64,000 bases of DNA from Nannocystis bainbridge (GCF_028368995.1 NZ_JAQNDL010000001.1:372001-436000), one strand, 5' to 3'; shown: positions 1 through 9,207, counted from the stretch's first letter. A program made the numbers and translations. Notes: generated by a model not told the origin, from the sequence alone.

Positions 1-320
1 AGGAACTGCGCGGTGCAGCGGTCGAGCCAGGCGCCGATCGGCAGCTCGGCGAGGAGCAGCACCGGCACCGCGAACAGGCAGCGCACGTGGGCGCCGAGAT
101 CGTGGAGGAACGGCAAGCGGACACCACCCGTCAGGACGCCCTCCGTGCTGGCGAGCACGAGCAGCGGCAGCCACGCAATCGCGGCCGCGCCCGCGGCCAC
201 GGCGAACGCGTGGTCGTCCAGCGGCGCGAGCCCGAGCCGGCGCAGCACCCTGTGGCCGGGCCCGCCGTCGACCCAGAACAGCGCCGAGACCTCGCCGGGG
301 ACCTGCCGCGCTTCCCTCAC
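1..320 (-). CDS. Membrane protein, 3' part cut by window edge
   Basis: An open reading frame runs on the reverse strand from a GTG at 318-320 off the left edge of the window, about 106 codons visible. After a polar N-terminus (VREARQVPGEV) there are two hydrophobic stretches, one around AAIAWLPLLVLAS and one around LFAVPVLLLAELPIGAWL. They are separated by a short polar loop containing the FLHDLGAHVRCLFAVP segment. That segment resembles a family of uncharacterised multi-pass membrane proteins common in proteobacteria and myxobacteria. The start is uncertain: a GTG was chosen because the other upstream frames stop. The C-terminal part is missing, so no function can be given. Confidence 0.55.
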   Translation of the reverse strand, partial: MREARQVPGEVSALFWVDGGPGHRVLRRLGLAPLDDHAFAVAAGAAAIAWLPLLVLASTEGVLTGGVRLPFLHDLGAHVRCLFAVPVLLLAELPIGAWLDRCTAQF

Positions 321-509
321 CTCGCCACAGCGTGCGCGTCGGGGGCCGCCCCGCGCCACACCGCCATCCCGCGAGCGCCTCGCGGGGTCCCGGCGAGCCG
401 CGCCTGGATCGCCCCCGAGCGTTCGCGGCCGGCGCCCTATCGTTTCGCAGCGGTCGCCGCCCGCGCCGCGCCCGCCGGTCGCGTCCGTGCCGCGCGTCGG
501 CCCCCGCTC

Positions 510-745
510 ACGCATGCCCCTCGGGACATGTCGCCACGAACCTGCCCTTTCACGTCCGTGCCGCACCAGCTCGCTGGCGCCTGCCCCTCGGGACATGTCC
601 CGACGAACCTGCCGCACGCACATGCCCTTTCGCGTCCGTGCCGCTCCGCTCGCGCCTGCCCATCGGGACATGTCCCAGCGCACCTGCCCCCACGGACATG
701 CCCTTGAGAGCATGCCCGATCGGACATGCCCCATCGAACATGCTC
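510..745. repeat. 14-bp periodic palindrome array (longest in window)
   Basis: Three neighbouring clusters of the 10-bp unit GGACATGYCC with 4-bp spacers. The cleanest runs 652-745 with seven units exactly 14 bp apart, starting at 652, 666, 680, 694, 708, 722 and 736. The spacers all differ (ATCG, CAGC, CCAC, TTGA, GATC, CATC). Shorter runs lie at 510-547 and around 581-628. The last unit overlaps the thrB stop codon, so the array is the 3' flank of thrB. No gene was found between 321 and 743. Confidence 0.85.
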
Positions 746-1700
746 AGTGCAGCAGCGTCGACACCACGCGCGCCCCTGGCCCGACCTGGTCGACCAGCCC
801 GCTCCCGGGCACCCCGGCGTGCGTGAAGCTCTCCTCGAGGATGCCGAGCAGCGCCTCTGCGCGGCCGCGCGAGCCGGCCAGCGCGAACGTCGTCGGGCCC
901 GAGCCGCTGATGCTGCAGGCCAGCGCGCCGGCCTCGCAGCAGGCGGCCTTGGCTTCGAGGTAGCCGGGGATGAGGCCGGCGCGGCACGGCTCGACCAACT
1001 CGTCGACGATCGCCTCGCCGAGCAGCGCCAGGTCGCCGACGTGCAGCGCGTGGACCAGCAGCCCGAGGCGGCTCGCCTGCTGCACCGTCGCCTGCAGCGG
1101 CACCTGGGCCGGCAGCACCGCGCGGGCCTCGGCCGTGCTGACCGAGCAGCCCGGGGTGTACACCGCCAGCCACAGGTCCGCGGGGCTCGGCAGCGCAATC
1201 AGGCGCAGCGGGTCGAGCTGCGGGATGAGCACCACGCCGCCGAGGATCGCCGGCGCCACGTTGTCGGGGTGGGCCGCGCCGCAGGCGACGCGCTCGCCCT
1301 CGCGGGCCAGGTCGACCAGCTGCGTCGGCTGCAGCCCGAGCCCGAGGGCCGCGTCGGCCGCCACCAGCGCCGCGCAGGCGCTCGCGCCCGACGATCCGAG
1401 CCCGCTGCCGAGCGGCAGGCCCTTGTGGACCTCGAGCTCGACCCCGGCGTCCGGCGCGTAGCGGCGCAGCAGCTCGGCCACGGCCACGCCCGCGGTGTTC
1501 TTGTCGGCGGTGCGCGGCAGCTTGCCGCCGTCGCCCTCGACCTTGACGATCGTCACGCCCGGCCCCTCGGCCCGGCGCGCGCGCACGCGGTCGCCGGGGC
1601 CGCGCAGGGCCAGGCCGAGGCAGTCGAAGCCGGGTCCGAGGTTCGACACCGTCGCGGGCGCGAACGCCTCGATCCATGGTCGCGGTCGTGACATGGCCAA
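744..1700 (-). CDS. thrB: Homoserine kinase
   Basis: GHMP-superfamily kinase that phosphorylates L-homoserine with ATP in threonine biosynthesis, in the cytoplasm. The protein is about 318 residues, the normal ThrB length. It opens with AFAPATVSNLGPGFDCLGLAL, the GHMP N-terminal motif. The glycine-rich ATP-binding motif PLGSGLGSSGASA follows near residues 95-107, and the C-terminal GHMP motif SISGSGPTTFAL near residue 270. Either ATG at 1698-1700 or ATG at 1692-1694 could start it. No other threonine gene lies next to it, so it is not in a thr operon here. Its TGA stop is built into the last unit of the 14-bp repeat array. Confidence 0.93.
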   Translation of the reverse strand: MAMSRPRPWIEAFAPATVSNLGPGFDCLGLALRGPGDRVRARRAEGPGVTIVKVEGDGGKLPRTADKNTAGVAVAELLRRYAPDAGVELEVHKGLPLGSGLGSSGASACAALVAADAALGLGLQPTQLVDLAREGERVACGAAHPDNVAPAILGGVVLIPQLDPLRLIALPSPADLWLAVYTPGCSVSTAEARAVLPAQVPLQATVQQASRLGLLVHALHVGDLALLGEAIVDELVEPCRAGLIPGYLEAKAACCEAGALACSISGSGPTTFALAGSRGRAEALLGILEESFTHAGVPGSGLVDQVGPGARVVSTLLH

Positions 1701-1728
1701 AGAGTCAGGCTCAGGATCGGCGCCCAGT

Positions 1729-1777
1729 CAAGCGAGGTGGTTCAAGCCGAGGGGTGCAAGCGAGGTGGTTCGAGCCG
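1729..1777. repeat. Direct repeat between thrB and the DsbA-like gene
   Basis: Two copies of a 21-bp sequence (CAAGCGAGGTGGTTC plus RAGCCG) at 1729-1749 and 1757-1777, offset by 28 bp and differing at one base. They sit in the 91-bp gap upstream of thrB and downstream of the DsbA-like gene. Possibly a tandem operator for thrB. This is inferred from position only. Confidence 0.5.
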
Positions 1778-1791
1778 CGCGCCGCGCTGGC

Positions 1792-2727
1792 TCAGCGGCG
1801 CAGCGCGTCGTCGATCCAGCCGACCACGGTGCCGCCGAACATGTACTCGTTGAAGTAGCGGCCGTTGACGAACACCGCCGGGGTGCCGGTGATCTCGAGC
1901 TTCTCGCCGTCGAGGCGGTCGGCCTCGACCAGGTCCTTGCCTTTGAGGGCGGCGAACTCGGTGTCGAACTGCTTCATGTCGAGGCCGATCTTCTGCGCGT
2001 ACTTGCGGATGTCGGCGTCGGACAGGGCCGTCTGGTTCTCGAACACGATGTCGTGCATCTCCCAGAACTTGCCCTGCGACTGGGCCGCGACCGTGGCGAT
2101 CGCGGCGACCTTGGCCCGCGGGTGGGCCGACAGCGGGAAGTGCTTGAACACCAGCTTGGCGCGGCCGCGGAACTGGTCGACCGCCTGGCGCAGCATCGGC
2201 GCCTCGGCGCGGCAGTGCGGGCACTCGAAGTCGGCGAACACCACCACCGTCACCGGCGCCCGCTCGTTGCCGTAGACCGGCCGGCCCTCGATGTCGATCT
2301 TGCGCGGCTGGAGCGCGCCGACGACGTACTCCATGTTGGCCTTGATGTCGCTCGGCGAGGCGCCCGAGGCCAGCGCGTCGGCGATGAACTGCGACACGCT
2401 GAGCGAGTCGCGGCAGGCGGCGTCGTCGCGCAGCGACACGGCCAGGCTGTGCGGCTTGCCGCAGGCCGACGGCTCGCTGTTCAGCAGCTGGAAGAAGCTG
2501 GTCTTCTGCGGCTCGGACAGGCGCGACAGGTCGACGCCCTTGGCCTCGGTGATCTCGCTGACGGGCGGCGGCGCGGCGTCGCTGGGCGGCGCGTCGGCCT
2601 TGGTGGTCGCGGCGACCGGCCCGCCCTTGTTCTCGGGGGTGCCCGCCTCGGGCACCGAGGTGCAGGCCGGGCTACAGGCCGAGAGGATGAAGAGCAGGGG
2701 TGCGAGCGAGCACTTGGAGCGGGTCAT
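1792..2727 (-). CDS. DsbA-like thioredoxin-fold lipoprotein
   Basis: Predicted exported thiol-disulfide oxidoreductase. The ATG at 2725-2727 gives a short signal peptide ending in a lipobox (FILSAC), so it should be lipid-anchored. Reading further upstream in frame only adds an implausible Arg-rich leader. After a low-complexity linker, a helical region of about 100 residues precedes the thioredoxin fold. That fold carries the CPHC active site in FADFECPHC and the cis-proline loop in TGTPAVFVNG. The CPHC motif and order fit the DsbA / Na+-H+ antiporter-associated thioredoxin family, which oxidises or isomerises periplasmic cysteines. The partner protein is not evident. Transcribed towards thrB, 91 bp away. 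Confidence 0.85.
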   Translation of the reverse strand: MTRSKCSLAPLLFILSACSPACTSVPEAGTPENKGGPVAATTKADAPPSDAAPPPVSEITEAKGVDLSRLSEPQKTSFFQLLNSEPSACGKPHSLAVSLRDDAACRDSLSVSQFIADALASGASPSDIKANMEYVVGALQPRKIDIEGRPVYGNERAPVTVVVFADFECPHCRAEAPMLRQAVDQFRGRAKLVFKHFPLSAHPRAKVAAIATVAAQSQGKFWEMHDIVFENQTALSDADIRKYAQKIGLDMKQFDTEFAALKGKDLVEADRLDGEKLEITGTPAVFVNGRYFNEYMFGGTVVGWIDDALRR

Positions 2728-2932
2728 CGCGGACGATCCTGGCGGGCGCAGCCGGCGAGTTCGCCGCAAGGTCGCAGCGTCCGGCAGAATTGATCGCGCA
2801 ACGCTAACGCACGCATCGCGGGCCTGCAAGCGTCCCCGAGCGCCGCGGCCTTTTGTCCGGACATTTCGGACGGCGGCGGATGACCGCGGAGAAAGCTCCA
2901 CGTTCGGGGAAAAACTCACTCGTACGGACGCA

Positions 2933-2961
2933 TTGACACGGTTCTCGGCCCGGGCGATACA
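2933..2961 (+). promoter_or_regulatory. Sigma70-like promoter for etfBA
   Basis: A perfect TTGACA at 2933-2938, a 17-bp spacer and GATACA at 2956-2961 lie 24 bp upstream of the etfB start. The -10 match is weak. A strong ribosome binding site (AGGAGGAG at 2971-2978) follows, so the leader would be very short. Confidence 0.5.
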
Positions 2962-2984
2962 GCCTCGCGCAGGAGGAGTCCCTT

Positions 2985-3803
2985 TTGAAAATTTTGGTCT
3001 GTGTCAAGCGGATCCCGGATCCCGACGAGAGCCTGAAATTCGCCGGCGGCGGGCTCGACTACTCTGCCTCGAAGTGGGTCCCGAACGCCTTCGACGAGTA
3101 CGCCATCGAGACCGCCCTCCGTCTCGCCGAAGTCGTCGGCGGCACGCAGCGGCTGGCCGAGGTGATCGTCCTGGGGATCGGCCCCGAGAGCCAGCGGCAG
3201 CAGCTCACGCAGTTCCTCGCCATGGGCGCCGACCGCGGCATCATCGTCGACGCCGACCCGGACAAGCTCGACACCGCCACCGTGTCCAAGCTGATCGCCG
3301 CGGTGTTCAAGAAGGAGGCCTGTGACCTCCTCGTCGCCGGCAAGCTGTCGCAGGACAACGAGGGCGGCCAGGTCCCGCAGCGCGTCGCCGGGCTGCTCGA
3401 TGTCCCGCAGGCCAGCTTCGCCGCGACCATCGAGTGGGACCAGGGCGCCAAGGTGCTGACGGTCGGCCGCGAGGTCGACGACGGCGTCGAGGTCAAGCGC
3501 GTGCCGCTGCCGGCGGTCGTCTCGGTCGACCTCCGCATCGTCCTGCCGAAGAGCGTCAAGAACGGCTCGACCCCGGCGACCCACGCCTACCAGGAGGGCC
3601 CGCGGCTCGCCTCGCTCAAGGGCATCACCATGGCCAAGCGCAAGCCGGTCGCCGTGCTGAAGCCGGCCGACCTCGGCGTCGCCGTCGGCGGCAACGAGCA
3701 GGTCGTCGGCATCGCCGCCCCGCCGGCGCGCAAGGCCGGTCAGAAGGTCAAGACGGTCGAGGAGCTGTTCGAGAAGCTCACGAAGGAAGCGAAGGTCATC
3801 TAA
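2985..3803 (+). CDS. etfB: Electron transfer flavoprotein beta subunit
   Basis: Small subunit of the ETF heterodimer, which accepts electrons from acyl-CoA and related dehydrogenases and binds AMP. The protein is 272 residues and begins MKILVCVKRIPDPDESLKF, the standard EtfB opening. It contains LAMGADRGIIV and the AMP-loop region DLLVAGKLSQDNEGGQVPQ, then the conserved PLPAVVSVDL stretch. The start codon is TTG at 2985-2987. The choice is supported by an AGGAGGAG ribosome binding site 7 bp upstream and by family alignment. One base separates its stop from the etfA ATG, so the two subunits are co-expressed. A promoter candidate lies directly upstream. Confidence 0.95.
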   Translation: MKILVCVKRIPDPDESLKFAGGGLDYSASKWVPNAFDEYAIETALRLAEVVGGTQRLAEVIVLGIGPESQRQQLTQFLAMGADRGIIVDADPDKLDTATVSKLIAAVFKKEACDLLVAGKLSQDNEGGQVPQRVAGLLDVPQASFAATIEWDQGAKVLTVGREVDDGVEVKRVPLPAVVSVDLRIVLPKSVKNGSTPATHAYQEGPRLASLKGITMAKRKPVAVLKPADLGVAVGGNEQVVGIAAPPARKAGQKVKTVEELFEKLTKEAKVI

Positions 3804-3804
3804 C

Positions 3805-4779
3805 ATGAGCAACGTCCTCGTCATCCTCGAAACCGCCGGCGGACAGATCCGCCCGCACAGCCTGCCCGGCATCACCTGCGCGGCCGAGATCGCCCGCGCC
3901 ACGGGCAAGCCGCTGCACCTGCTGGTGCTCGGCGCCCAGCCCGACGCCGCCGCCCAGGCGATCGCCGCCGCCGGCTACGGCGCGGCCGCCGTCCACACCC
4001 TCGCCGCGCCGGCGCTCGAGCCGTTCACGGCCGAGGCGTGGGCCGACGCCATCGTCCACGCCGCGCGCACGCTCGGCGCCAGCATCATCGGCGGCACCGC
4101 CTCCTCGACGCTGCGCGACGCCCTGCCCCGCGCCGCCGCGATCCTCGACGCGCCGCTCGTCTCCGAGGTCGTCAAGGTCAAGTCGGGTGACACCTTCGTC
4201 CGCCCGATCTCGGCCGGCCGCGCCCTCCAGGACCAGAAGGTCAACGCCGGCACGTTCTTCTTCACCGCCCGCGGCACCGAGTTCGAGCACGCTCAGCCGA
4301 GCGGCGCCGTGCCCGTCCAGGCCGTCGCCCCCGCCGCGGTCAACGCCCGCGGCGCCGTCGTCCAGGGCGTGCAGAAGACCGAGTCGTCGCGCCCGCAGTT
4401 GACCGAGGCCAAGGTCATCGTGTCCGGCGGCCGCGGCATGCGCGAGGGCGCCAACTTCAAGTCCCTCGAGCAGCTCACCGACCTGCTCGGCGGCGCTCTC
4501 GGTGCCAGCCGCGCCGCGACCGACGCCGGCATGGTCCCCGCCGACCTGCAGGTCGGTCAGACCGGCAAGATCGTCGCCCCGGACCTCTACTTCGCAGTGG
4601 CGATCTCCGGCGCGATCCAGCACCTCGCCGGCATGAAGGGCTCGAAGACGATCGTCGCCATCAACAAGGACGCCGAGGCCCCGATCTTCCAGGTCGCCGA
4701 CTACGGCCTGGTCGGCAAGTGGGAAGAGGCGGTCCCGCGGCTCATCGAGCTGATCAAGGCCCGCAAGGGCGCGGCCTGA
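3805..4779 (+). CDS. etfA: Electron transfer flavoprotein alpha subunit
   Basis: FAD-binding subunit of ETF. It passes electrons from flavin dehydrogenases to ETF:quinone oxidoreductase and the respiratory chain. The protein is 324 residues, the usual size. The C-terminal FAD domain is intact: IVSGGRGM, then [20 protein letters not shown], then [15 protein letters not shown], then [19 protein letters not shown]. The N-terminal domain begins [17 protein letters not shown]. It follows etfB after one base. No dehydrogenase or etfD gene is adjacent. A long hairpin follows the stop and may end the transcript. Confidence 0.95.
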   Translation: MSNVLVILETAGGQIRPHSLPGITCAAEIARATGKPLHLLVLGAQPDAAAQAIAAAGYGAAAVHTLAAPALEPFTAEAWADAIVHAARTLGASIIGGTASSTLRDALPRAAAILDAPLVSEVVKVKSGDTFVRPISAGRALQDQKVNAGTFFFTARGTEFEHAQPSGAVPVQAVAPAAVNARGAVVQGVQKTESSRPQLTEAKVIVSGGRGMREGANFKSLEQLTDLLGGALGASRAATDAGMVPADLQVGQTGKIVAPDLYFAVAISGAIQHLAGMKGSKTIVAINKDAEAPIFQVADYGLVGKWEEAVPRLIELIKARKGAA

Positions 4780-4805
4780 GCTCGCAGCCTCGCTTCGACC
4801 GGCGC

Positions 4806-4843
4806 GGCCTCGCTCCTCACCCCTGCGGGTGAGGGCCGAGGCC
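4806..4843 (+). terminator. Hairpin downstream of etfA
   Basis: Two stacked stems: GGCCTCG (4806-4812) pairs with CGAGGCC (4837-4843), and CTCACCC (4816-4822) pairs with GGGTGAG (4827-4833) around a CTGC loop. A 3x3 internal bulge joins them. There is no T-tract, so it is terminator-like rather than a classic intrinsic terminator. Confidence 0.5.
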
Positions 4844-4925
4844 GCCGGCGTTTCGGCGGCTCGCGGCGCCCCCGGGCGGCCTGCGTCCGGCCAGGACGCG
4901 AAGGGTGTTACGCTCCCGGCCCGCA

Positions 4926-6545
4926 ATGGGCAGCCAGACCGCATCGCGGCGGCAGACCGTGTACGCCCTCGCGATCGCCCTGGTCGCCGGCATCGTCCTG
5001 CTCGTCGTCTCGCAGGTCGCGCTGGCGTGGATGACCGGTGAGCCGCTGCAGCGGACCGCCGCCGTGGTCGCCGGCCTGGTCGCGCTGGTCCAGGTGCTCG
5101 CGGTCTACATGTCCGCGAGGACAGGCCTGGTCGAGACCGCCGGGCGCGACGCCGTGCGGGTGTTCGTCATCGCCCCGCCGGCCGCCCTCGTGGTCGCCGT
5201 CCCGCTGCTGTGGGGCAGCGTCTTGCAGACCACCAGCGTGCCGGCGCTGCTGCCCTCGCTCGGCCCGGTGCTCGCCGCCGTGTGGGGCGTCGCGCTCGCG
5301 CTCGCGCCCGCCTGCATGGCCGCCTACCAGCACCTCGGCGGCGACCCGCGGCCCGCCTCGCGCGACGAGTACCAGACTGCCCTCGCCGCCTGGTGCTCGC
5401 TGTTCGCCAGCGCAGTCAGCTCCGCGGGCGTCCTGGCGACCGGGCGGATCCTCGCCGCCGCCGCCCCCGAGGCCACCTCGCGCGAGCTGTGGCCCGCGCT
5501 CGGCCTCGCCGTCCTCACCGGTCTGTTCGCCCGCGCCGGCGGTCTGTTCGCCCGCGACACCGGCGGCGAGGTCCTCGCGCTCGCGCGCCGGCTCGACCGC
5601 GTCAACATCGACACCGCCGCCGGCAGCCGCCCGCTGGTCATCACCCGCGTCGATCGCCTCGGCGCCCTCCAGGCCGAGCTCGAGCGCCTGCGCCGCGACC
5701 TCGTCGGCGAGCACCGCCTCTACAAGGAGACCCTGCTGCAGACGCGCGAGGCCGCCGAGGCCAAGGCCGAATTTTTGGCCGCCGTCAGCCACGAGCTGCG
5801 GACCCCGCTCAACTCGATCTGCGGCTTCTCGCAGCTGCTGCTCGAGGGCCTCTCGACCCCGCTGTCCGACGAGCAGCGCGAGGACATCCGCCTGATCCGC
5901 ACCAGCGGCATGCAGCTGCTCGGCCTCATCAACGACATCCTCGACATCTCGATGATCGAGTCCGGCGAGCTGCGCCTCTACTTCGCCTCCGAAGATCCCG
6001 CCGACATGATCGACGAGGTCTGGCGCCAGCACCGGCCGCTCGTGCAGGAGACCGGCCTGGAGCTGCGCACCGAGGTCCCCGGCGACCTCCCGCGGGTCGT
6101 GTGCGACCGCCGGCGGATCTGCCAGATCTTGAACAACCTGCTGTCGAACGCCACCAAGTTCACCGAGAAGGGCTCGATCATCATCGCCGCCGCGTTCGAG
6201 CCGCTGCACGGGCGCGTGCTGATCCGCGTCACCGACACCGGCATCGGCATCGCCCCCGAGGACATGGAGAAGATCTTCCAGGAGTACCGCCAGGTCGGCA
6301 ACCTCGCCCAGCGCAAGAAGGGCACCGGCCTCGGCCTGGCGATCGCCCGCAGCATCGCCAACCACCACTCCGGCTCGCTCGAGGTCAGCTCCAGCCCCGG
6401 CCGCGGCTCGACCTTCACCCTCTCGCTGCCGCTGACCCCCCCGCGCAAGCCGACCTCGATCGACATGACCGAGGAGGCCGTGCGCGCCAGCCAGCGGTTC
6501 TGGAACCCGCGCAGCTCGTCGCAGAACGGGGAGGCCGACGCGTGA
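4926..6545 (+). CDS. Membrane sensor histidine kinase
   Basis: Two-component sensor kinase of about 540 residues. The N-terminal half has roughly six hydrophobic segments, the first in [20 protein letters not shown]. It has no large extracellular loop, so the signal is probably sensed in or at the membrane. A short linker leads to the HisKA dimerisation helix with the phospho-acceptor in [12 protein letters not shown] (His about residue 289). The ATPase domain has the N box ([14 protein letters not shown]), G1 ([11 protein letters not shown]) and G2 (GTGLGLAIA) motifs. All catalytic motifs are intact. ATG at 4926 was chosen; a GTG at 4905 is possible. No response regulator is adjacent. A second, degenerate kinase follows 205 bp downstream. 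Confidence 0.88.
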   Translation: MGSQTASRRQTVYALAIALVAGIVLLVVSQVALAWMTGEPLQRTAAVVAGLVALVQVLAVYMSARTGLVETAGRDAVRVFVIAPPAALVVAVPLLWGSVLQTTSVPALLPSLGPVLAAVWGVALALAPACMAAYQHLGGDPRPASRDEYQTALAAWCSLFASAVSSAGVLATGRILAAAAPEATSRELWPALGLAVLTGLFARAGGLFARDTGGEVLALARRLDRVNIDTAAGSRPLVITRVDRLGALQAELERLRRDLVGEHRLYKETLLQTREAAEAKAEFLAAVSHELRTPLNSICGFSQLLLEGLSTPLSDEQREDIRLIRTSGMQLLGLINDILDISMIESGELRLYFASEDPADMIDEVWRQHRPLVQETGLELRTEVPGDLPRVVCDRRRICQILNNLLSNATKFTEKGSIIIAAAFEPLHGRVLIRVTDTGIGIAPEDMEKIFQEYRQVGNLAQRKKGTGLGLAIARSIANHHSGSLEVSSSPGRGSTFTLSLPLTPPRKPTSIDMTEEAVRASQRFWNPRSSSQNGEADA

Positions 6546-6636
6546 GTCCGGCCGCGAGGACGGCGCCCCTGCCCCGTGGGGCCCGGCGAGCCGCAACCGG
6601 CCCGGCGCGTCGCGCGGACCTCGCTCGCTCGATGTT

Positions 6637-6738
6637 CCACCTGTCCGAAGAGACATCCACCACGTCGCCCGCGGCGAATCACATGTCCTCCGAGACATGT
6701 CCCTTCTCGCACCTCGACATGTCCGCAAAGACAGCCGC
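6637..6738. repeat. 14-bp palindrome units between two kinase genes
   Basis: Three short runs of the GGACATGYCC unit with 4-bp spacers: 6637-6660, 6679-6702 and 6715-6738, slightly out of phase with each other. They occupy most of the gap between the two histidine kinases and end 12 bp before the GTG start of the second. Confidence 0.75.
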
Positions 6739-6750
6739 GGAGGCCCGCCC

Positions 6751-8850
6751 GTGACCGACCGCAGCGGCTCCGGCTCGCAGTGGGAGGGCAGCACCGAGGA
6801 CCTCGTCGGGTTCGCCCGCGAGCTCGACAGCCTCGCGCCCGGCTACCCGCGGGCCGGCCAGCCGACGCGGCTGCGAGCCGAGCGCGACGTGCTCGCCGGC
6901 GTCGCCGCGGCCTACACCATCGCCGTCGGCCTCGACCTCGCCTGGTCGCTGATCGTCTGGGACAGCCGCGGCGCCGCCGCTCCGTGGCCGCTGTTCGCCC
7001 TGCTCGTCCCCCACCTCTTCATCCTCACCGCCGCCCTCCTCACCGTCTACGGCGCCCTGCCGGCCGCCCGCTGGCTGCGGCCCGAGGAGCTCGGGCGCCC
7101 GGTCGCGATCAGCGGCGCCTGGCTGGTGCGCGGCTTCGGCTTCCTCGCCGTCCCGCTCTACCCCTTGCTCGACGCCCGCGAGCGCAACGAGCTGCTGCGC
7201 GTCGCCCCGCGCGCCGAGGTCGAACAGGCCGCGCTCGCGCTGCAGCGAGTCCCGCGGATCGTCGCGCGCGCGGTCTTCAGCGGCCTCCTCGTCATCGCCC
7301 TCAGCGACGCGCTGATCGCCCGCAACCCGCTGCAGTGGACCTGGTCGACCACGCTCGCGCACGCCTGCCTGTGGGCCGCGATCGCCGCTCCGCTGGCCGC
7401 CCTCGCCGCCAATTGGGCCCGCCGCTCGGTCCGCGGCGACATCCTCGCCTGCCCGCTGGCCCAGCTGCCGATCGCCGATCGCCCGCCCGCCATGACCCGG
7501 CGCCTGATCGGCTGGGCCGGCCTGTTGCTGCTCGCCGGCGTCACCGCCCCGCTGCTCGGCGCTCACCTGTGGCTGCACGCCCACGCCCGCGCCGACGCCA
7601 TCACCGCCGCCCAGCGCACCGCCGAGGCCCTGATCGAGGTCGCCGGGCCGGCCGACGAGGAGGACCTCGGCCGCCGCCTCGCCCAGGCCCCCGGCGCCAC
7701 CGTCTTCACCGCGCGCGGCGCCGCCTACGGCCCCGACCTGTCCATCAAGCCAGGTGACGACGGCCTCTTCGACGCCGACGGCGACGGCGAGTTCGACCGC
7801 TACGCCGTGCAGCGCGGCGGCGCCCGGGCGATCGTGCGGATGCGCAGCGCCAACGTCACCGACGTCGTCCCGTTCGCCCTCGCCGGCGGCCTCGCCCTGC
7901 TCGCCGGCCTGGTCGCCATCGGCCTGCACGCGCGCCGCAGCGAACGCGACCTCGCCCGCGTGCGCGCCCAGGTCGCCGAGGAGCCGGCCCCCGCACCTCA
8001 GGGCCCCGAGTGGCAGGCGCTCGCGCAGGCGATCGAGGCCCTGGTCGCGCGCATGAACGAGGCCACCATCGCCCGCTTCGTCGCGCTCGAAAAGGCCGAG
8101 GAGACCGACCGCCTGCGCAGCCAGTTCCTCGCCAACATGAGCCACGACCTGCGCTCGCCGCTCAACTCGATCCTCGGCTTCTCCTCGCTGCTCCTGCGCG
8201 GCGTCGACGGCACCCTCGACGGCGAGACCCGCGAGATGGTCGAGACCATCGCCGCCGCCGGCCGCGACCTCCTGCAGCAGATCGACGCCATCCTCGACAT
8301 GGCCCGCATCGAGGCGCGGCGGATCGAGAAGCAGGCCGAGCCCGTGCCGCTGGCCCCGCTGATCTCCAAGGCCGTGCAGCGGGCCCGCAACCGCGGCGGC
8401 GACCACGTCAACTACACCGTCGAGGCCGTGCCCGGCCTGCCGACCGCGTACATCGACCCGCGCCACCTCGTGCAGGCGCTCGAGAACCTGCTGCTGTTCG
8501 CCGGCAAGCGCCTCACCGGCGGCTCGCTCAACATCAAGCTGCGCCGCGGCGACCCCGACGCCCCGCTCGGCCTCCAGCTCCACGTCACCACCCCGCTCAA
8601 GCCCGCCAGCGAGCAGCAGATGGGACTCGCGCGCAAGGGCTTCCACCGCCTCCCCGGCCACCGCGGCCTCGGCCTCGAGCTGCCGATCGCCGACGCCCTG
8701 CTCAAGATCGAGGGCTGCCGCCTCGACGTCCGCGAGGTCGGTCAGGCCATGGTGTTCAAGATCCACCTGCCCGCCGCCGAGGCCCGCAGCCGCGTGCCGC
8801 TGATCGAGCGCGCCCAGCCAGCCGCCGACAGCACCGCCCCGCCGCAGTGA
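6751..8850 (+). CDS. Histidine-kinase-like membrane protein with degenerate ATPase domain
   Basis: About 699 residues from the GTG at 6751, which has a CGGAGG site upstream. An ATG at 6697 would place the start inside the repeat tract. The N-terminal part has several hydrophobic segments. A predicted extracytoplasmic region of about 100 residues contains a calcium-loop-like DADGDGEFDRY, and a last membrane helix (VVPFALAGGLALLAGLVAIGL) follows. The HisKA helix is intact (NMSHDLRSPLNSILGFS, His about residue 465). The ATPase domain is eroded: the N box reads ENLLLFAGKRL, no DxGxGI motif is seen, and only a remnant G2-like HRGLGLELPIA remains. It may be a phosphotransfer or dimerisation partner of the kinase upstream rather than an active kinase. 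Confidence 0.8.
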   Translation: MTDRSGSGSQWEGSTEDLVGFARELDSLAPGYPRAGQPTRLRAERDVLAGVAAAYTIAVGLDLAWSLIVWDSRGAAAPWPLFALLVPHLFILTAALLTVYGALPAARWLRPEELGRPVAISGAWLVRGFGFLAVPLYPLLDARERNELLRVAPRAEVEQAALALQRVPRIVARAVFSGLLVIALSDALIARNPLQWTWSTTLAHACLWAAIAAPLAALAANWARRSVRGDILACPLAQLPIADRPPAMTRRLIGWAGLLLLAGVTAPLLGAHLWLHAHARADAITAAQRTAEALIEVAGPADEEDLGRRLAQAPGATVFTARGAAYGPDLSIKPGDDGLFDADGDGEFDRYAVQRGGARAIVRMRSANVTDVVPFALAGGLALLAGLVAIGLHARRSERDLARVRAQVAEEPAPAPQGPEWQALAQAIEALVARMNEATIARFVALEKAEETDRLRSQFLANMSHDLRSPLNSILGFSSLLLRGVDGTLDGETREMVETIAAAGRDLLQQIDAILDMARIEARRIEKQAEPVPLAPLISKAVQRARNRGGDHVNYTVEAVPGLPTAYIDPRHLVQALENLLLFAGKRLTGGSLNIKLRRGDPDAPLGLQLHVTTPLKPASEQQMGLARKGFHRLPGHRGLGLELPIADALLKIEGCRLDVREVGQAMVFKIHLPAAEARSRVPLIERAQPAADSTAPPQ

Positions 8851-8886
8851 CATGTCCCAGCGCGCGCAACGGTCTCCGCTGCACGG

Positions 8887-8981
8887 CGGAGCCCACCGCG
8901 GCGAAGAGAACGGTCCCCACGCCCGCGACGGAGTGCACCGGCCCGGCGGAGCCCACCGCGGGCACGTCGGAGCCCACCGCG
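8887..8981. repeat. Three copies of a 14-bp GC-rich repeat
   Basis: CGGAGCCCACCGCG occurs at 8887-8900, 8947-8960 and 8968-8981 in the 487-bp gene-free gap after the degenerate kinase. The spacing is irregular (60 and 21 bp). It is not related in sequence to the GGACATGYCC unit. No coding potential was recognised here. Confidence 0.6.
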
Positions 8982-9091
8982 AGCACGACGGTGCTCTCCG
9001 AGGGCCCGTTCGCGTCACCGACTGCCTGCCGCAGCCGGGCACTCGCCCGCACGCCCTCTCACGAGCTGCCGCGGCTCGACACTGAGCCTTT

Positions 9092-9171
9092 GGAAATGCT
9101 CTAAAGGACATGTCCAAAAGATAATGTTCATTTCGACATGCCCTTCACGACATGCCCCAAGGGCCATCTCA
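9092..9171. repeat. 14-bp periodic palindrome array, six units
   Basis: Units start at 9092, 9106, 9120, 9134, 9148 and 9162, exactly 14 bp apart, with spacers TAAA, AAAA, ATTT, TTCA and CAAG. The spacers are AT-rich here, unlike most arrays in the window. The middle unit (GATAATGTTC) is diverged. A further single unit overlaps the TGA stop of the kinase gene at 8848-8857. Confidence 0.85.
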
Positions 9172-9173
9172 TT

Positions 9174-9207
9174 CCGTCCGCGCCGCGCGCCGCGCGGACG
9201 GCCGTCC
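9174..9207. other. Strong inverted repeat in intergenic DNA
   Basis: CCGTCCGCGC (9174-9183) is the exact reverse complement of GCGCGGACGG (9192-9201) with an 8-base loop. It overlaps a 12-bp palindrome GGACGGCCGTCC (9196-9207). It lies 130 bp upstream of the TPR gene. It could be an operator or a terminator-like hairpin for the repeat-containing transcript. No T-tract follows. Confidence 0.45.

Noticed and set aside
652-745. Repeat units match the eukaryotic p53 response element consensus (RRRCATGYYY)
   Set aside because: A chance overlap of a CATG-centred palindrome. Bacteria have no p53, and the unit has its own 14-bp phase and a CCTG variant.
652-745. Repeat arrays as ordinary intrinsic terminators
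   Set aside because: Hairpins are possible but no T-tract follows any array, and copies lie inside coding regions. A different termination or processing role is not excluded.
437-1198. Arg/Cys-rich reverse-strand frame over thrB
   Set aside because: Shadow frame of homoserine kinase. The conserved GHMP motifs decide for the 744-1700 frame.
8887-8981. Treating the CGGAGCCCACCGCG triplet as another copy of the 14-bp repeat
   Set aside because: Same length by chance. Sequence and spacing (60 and 21 bp) are unrelated to the GGACATGYCC unit.
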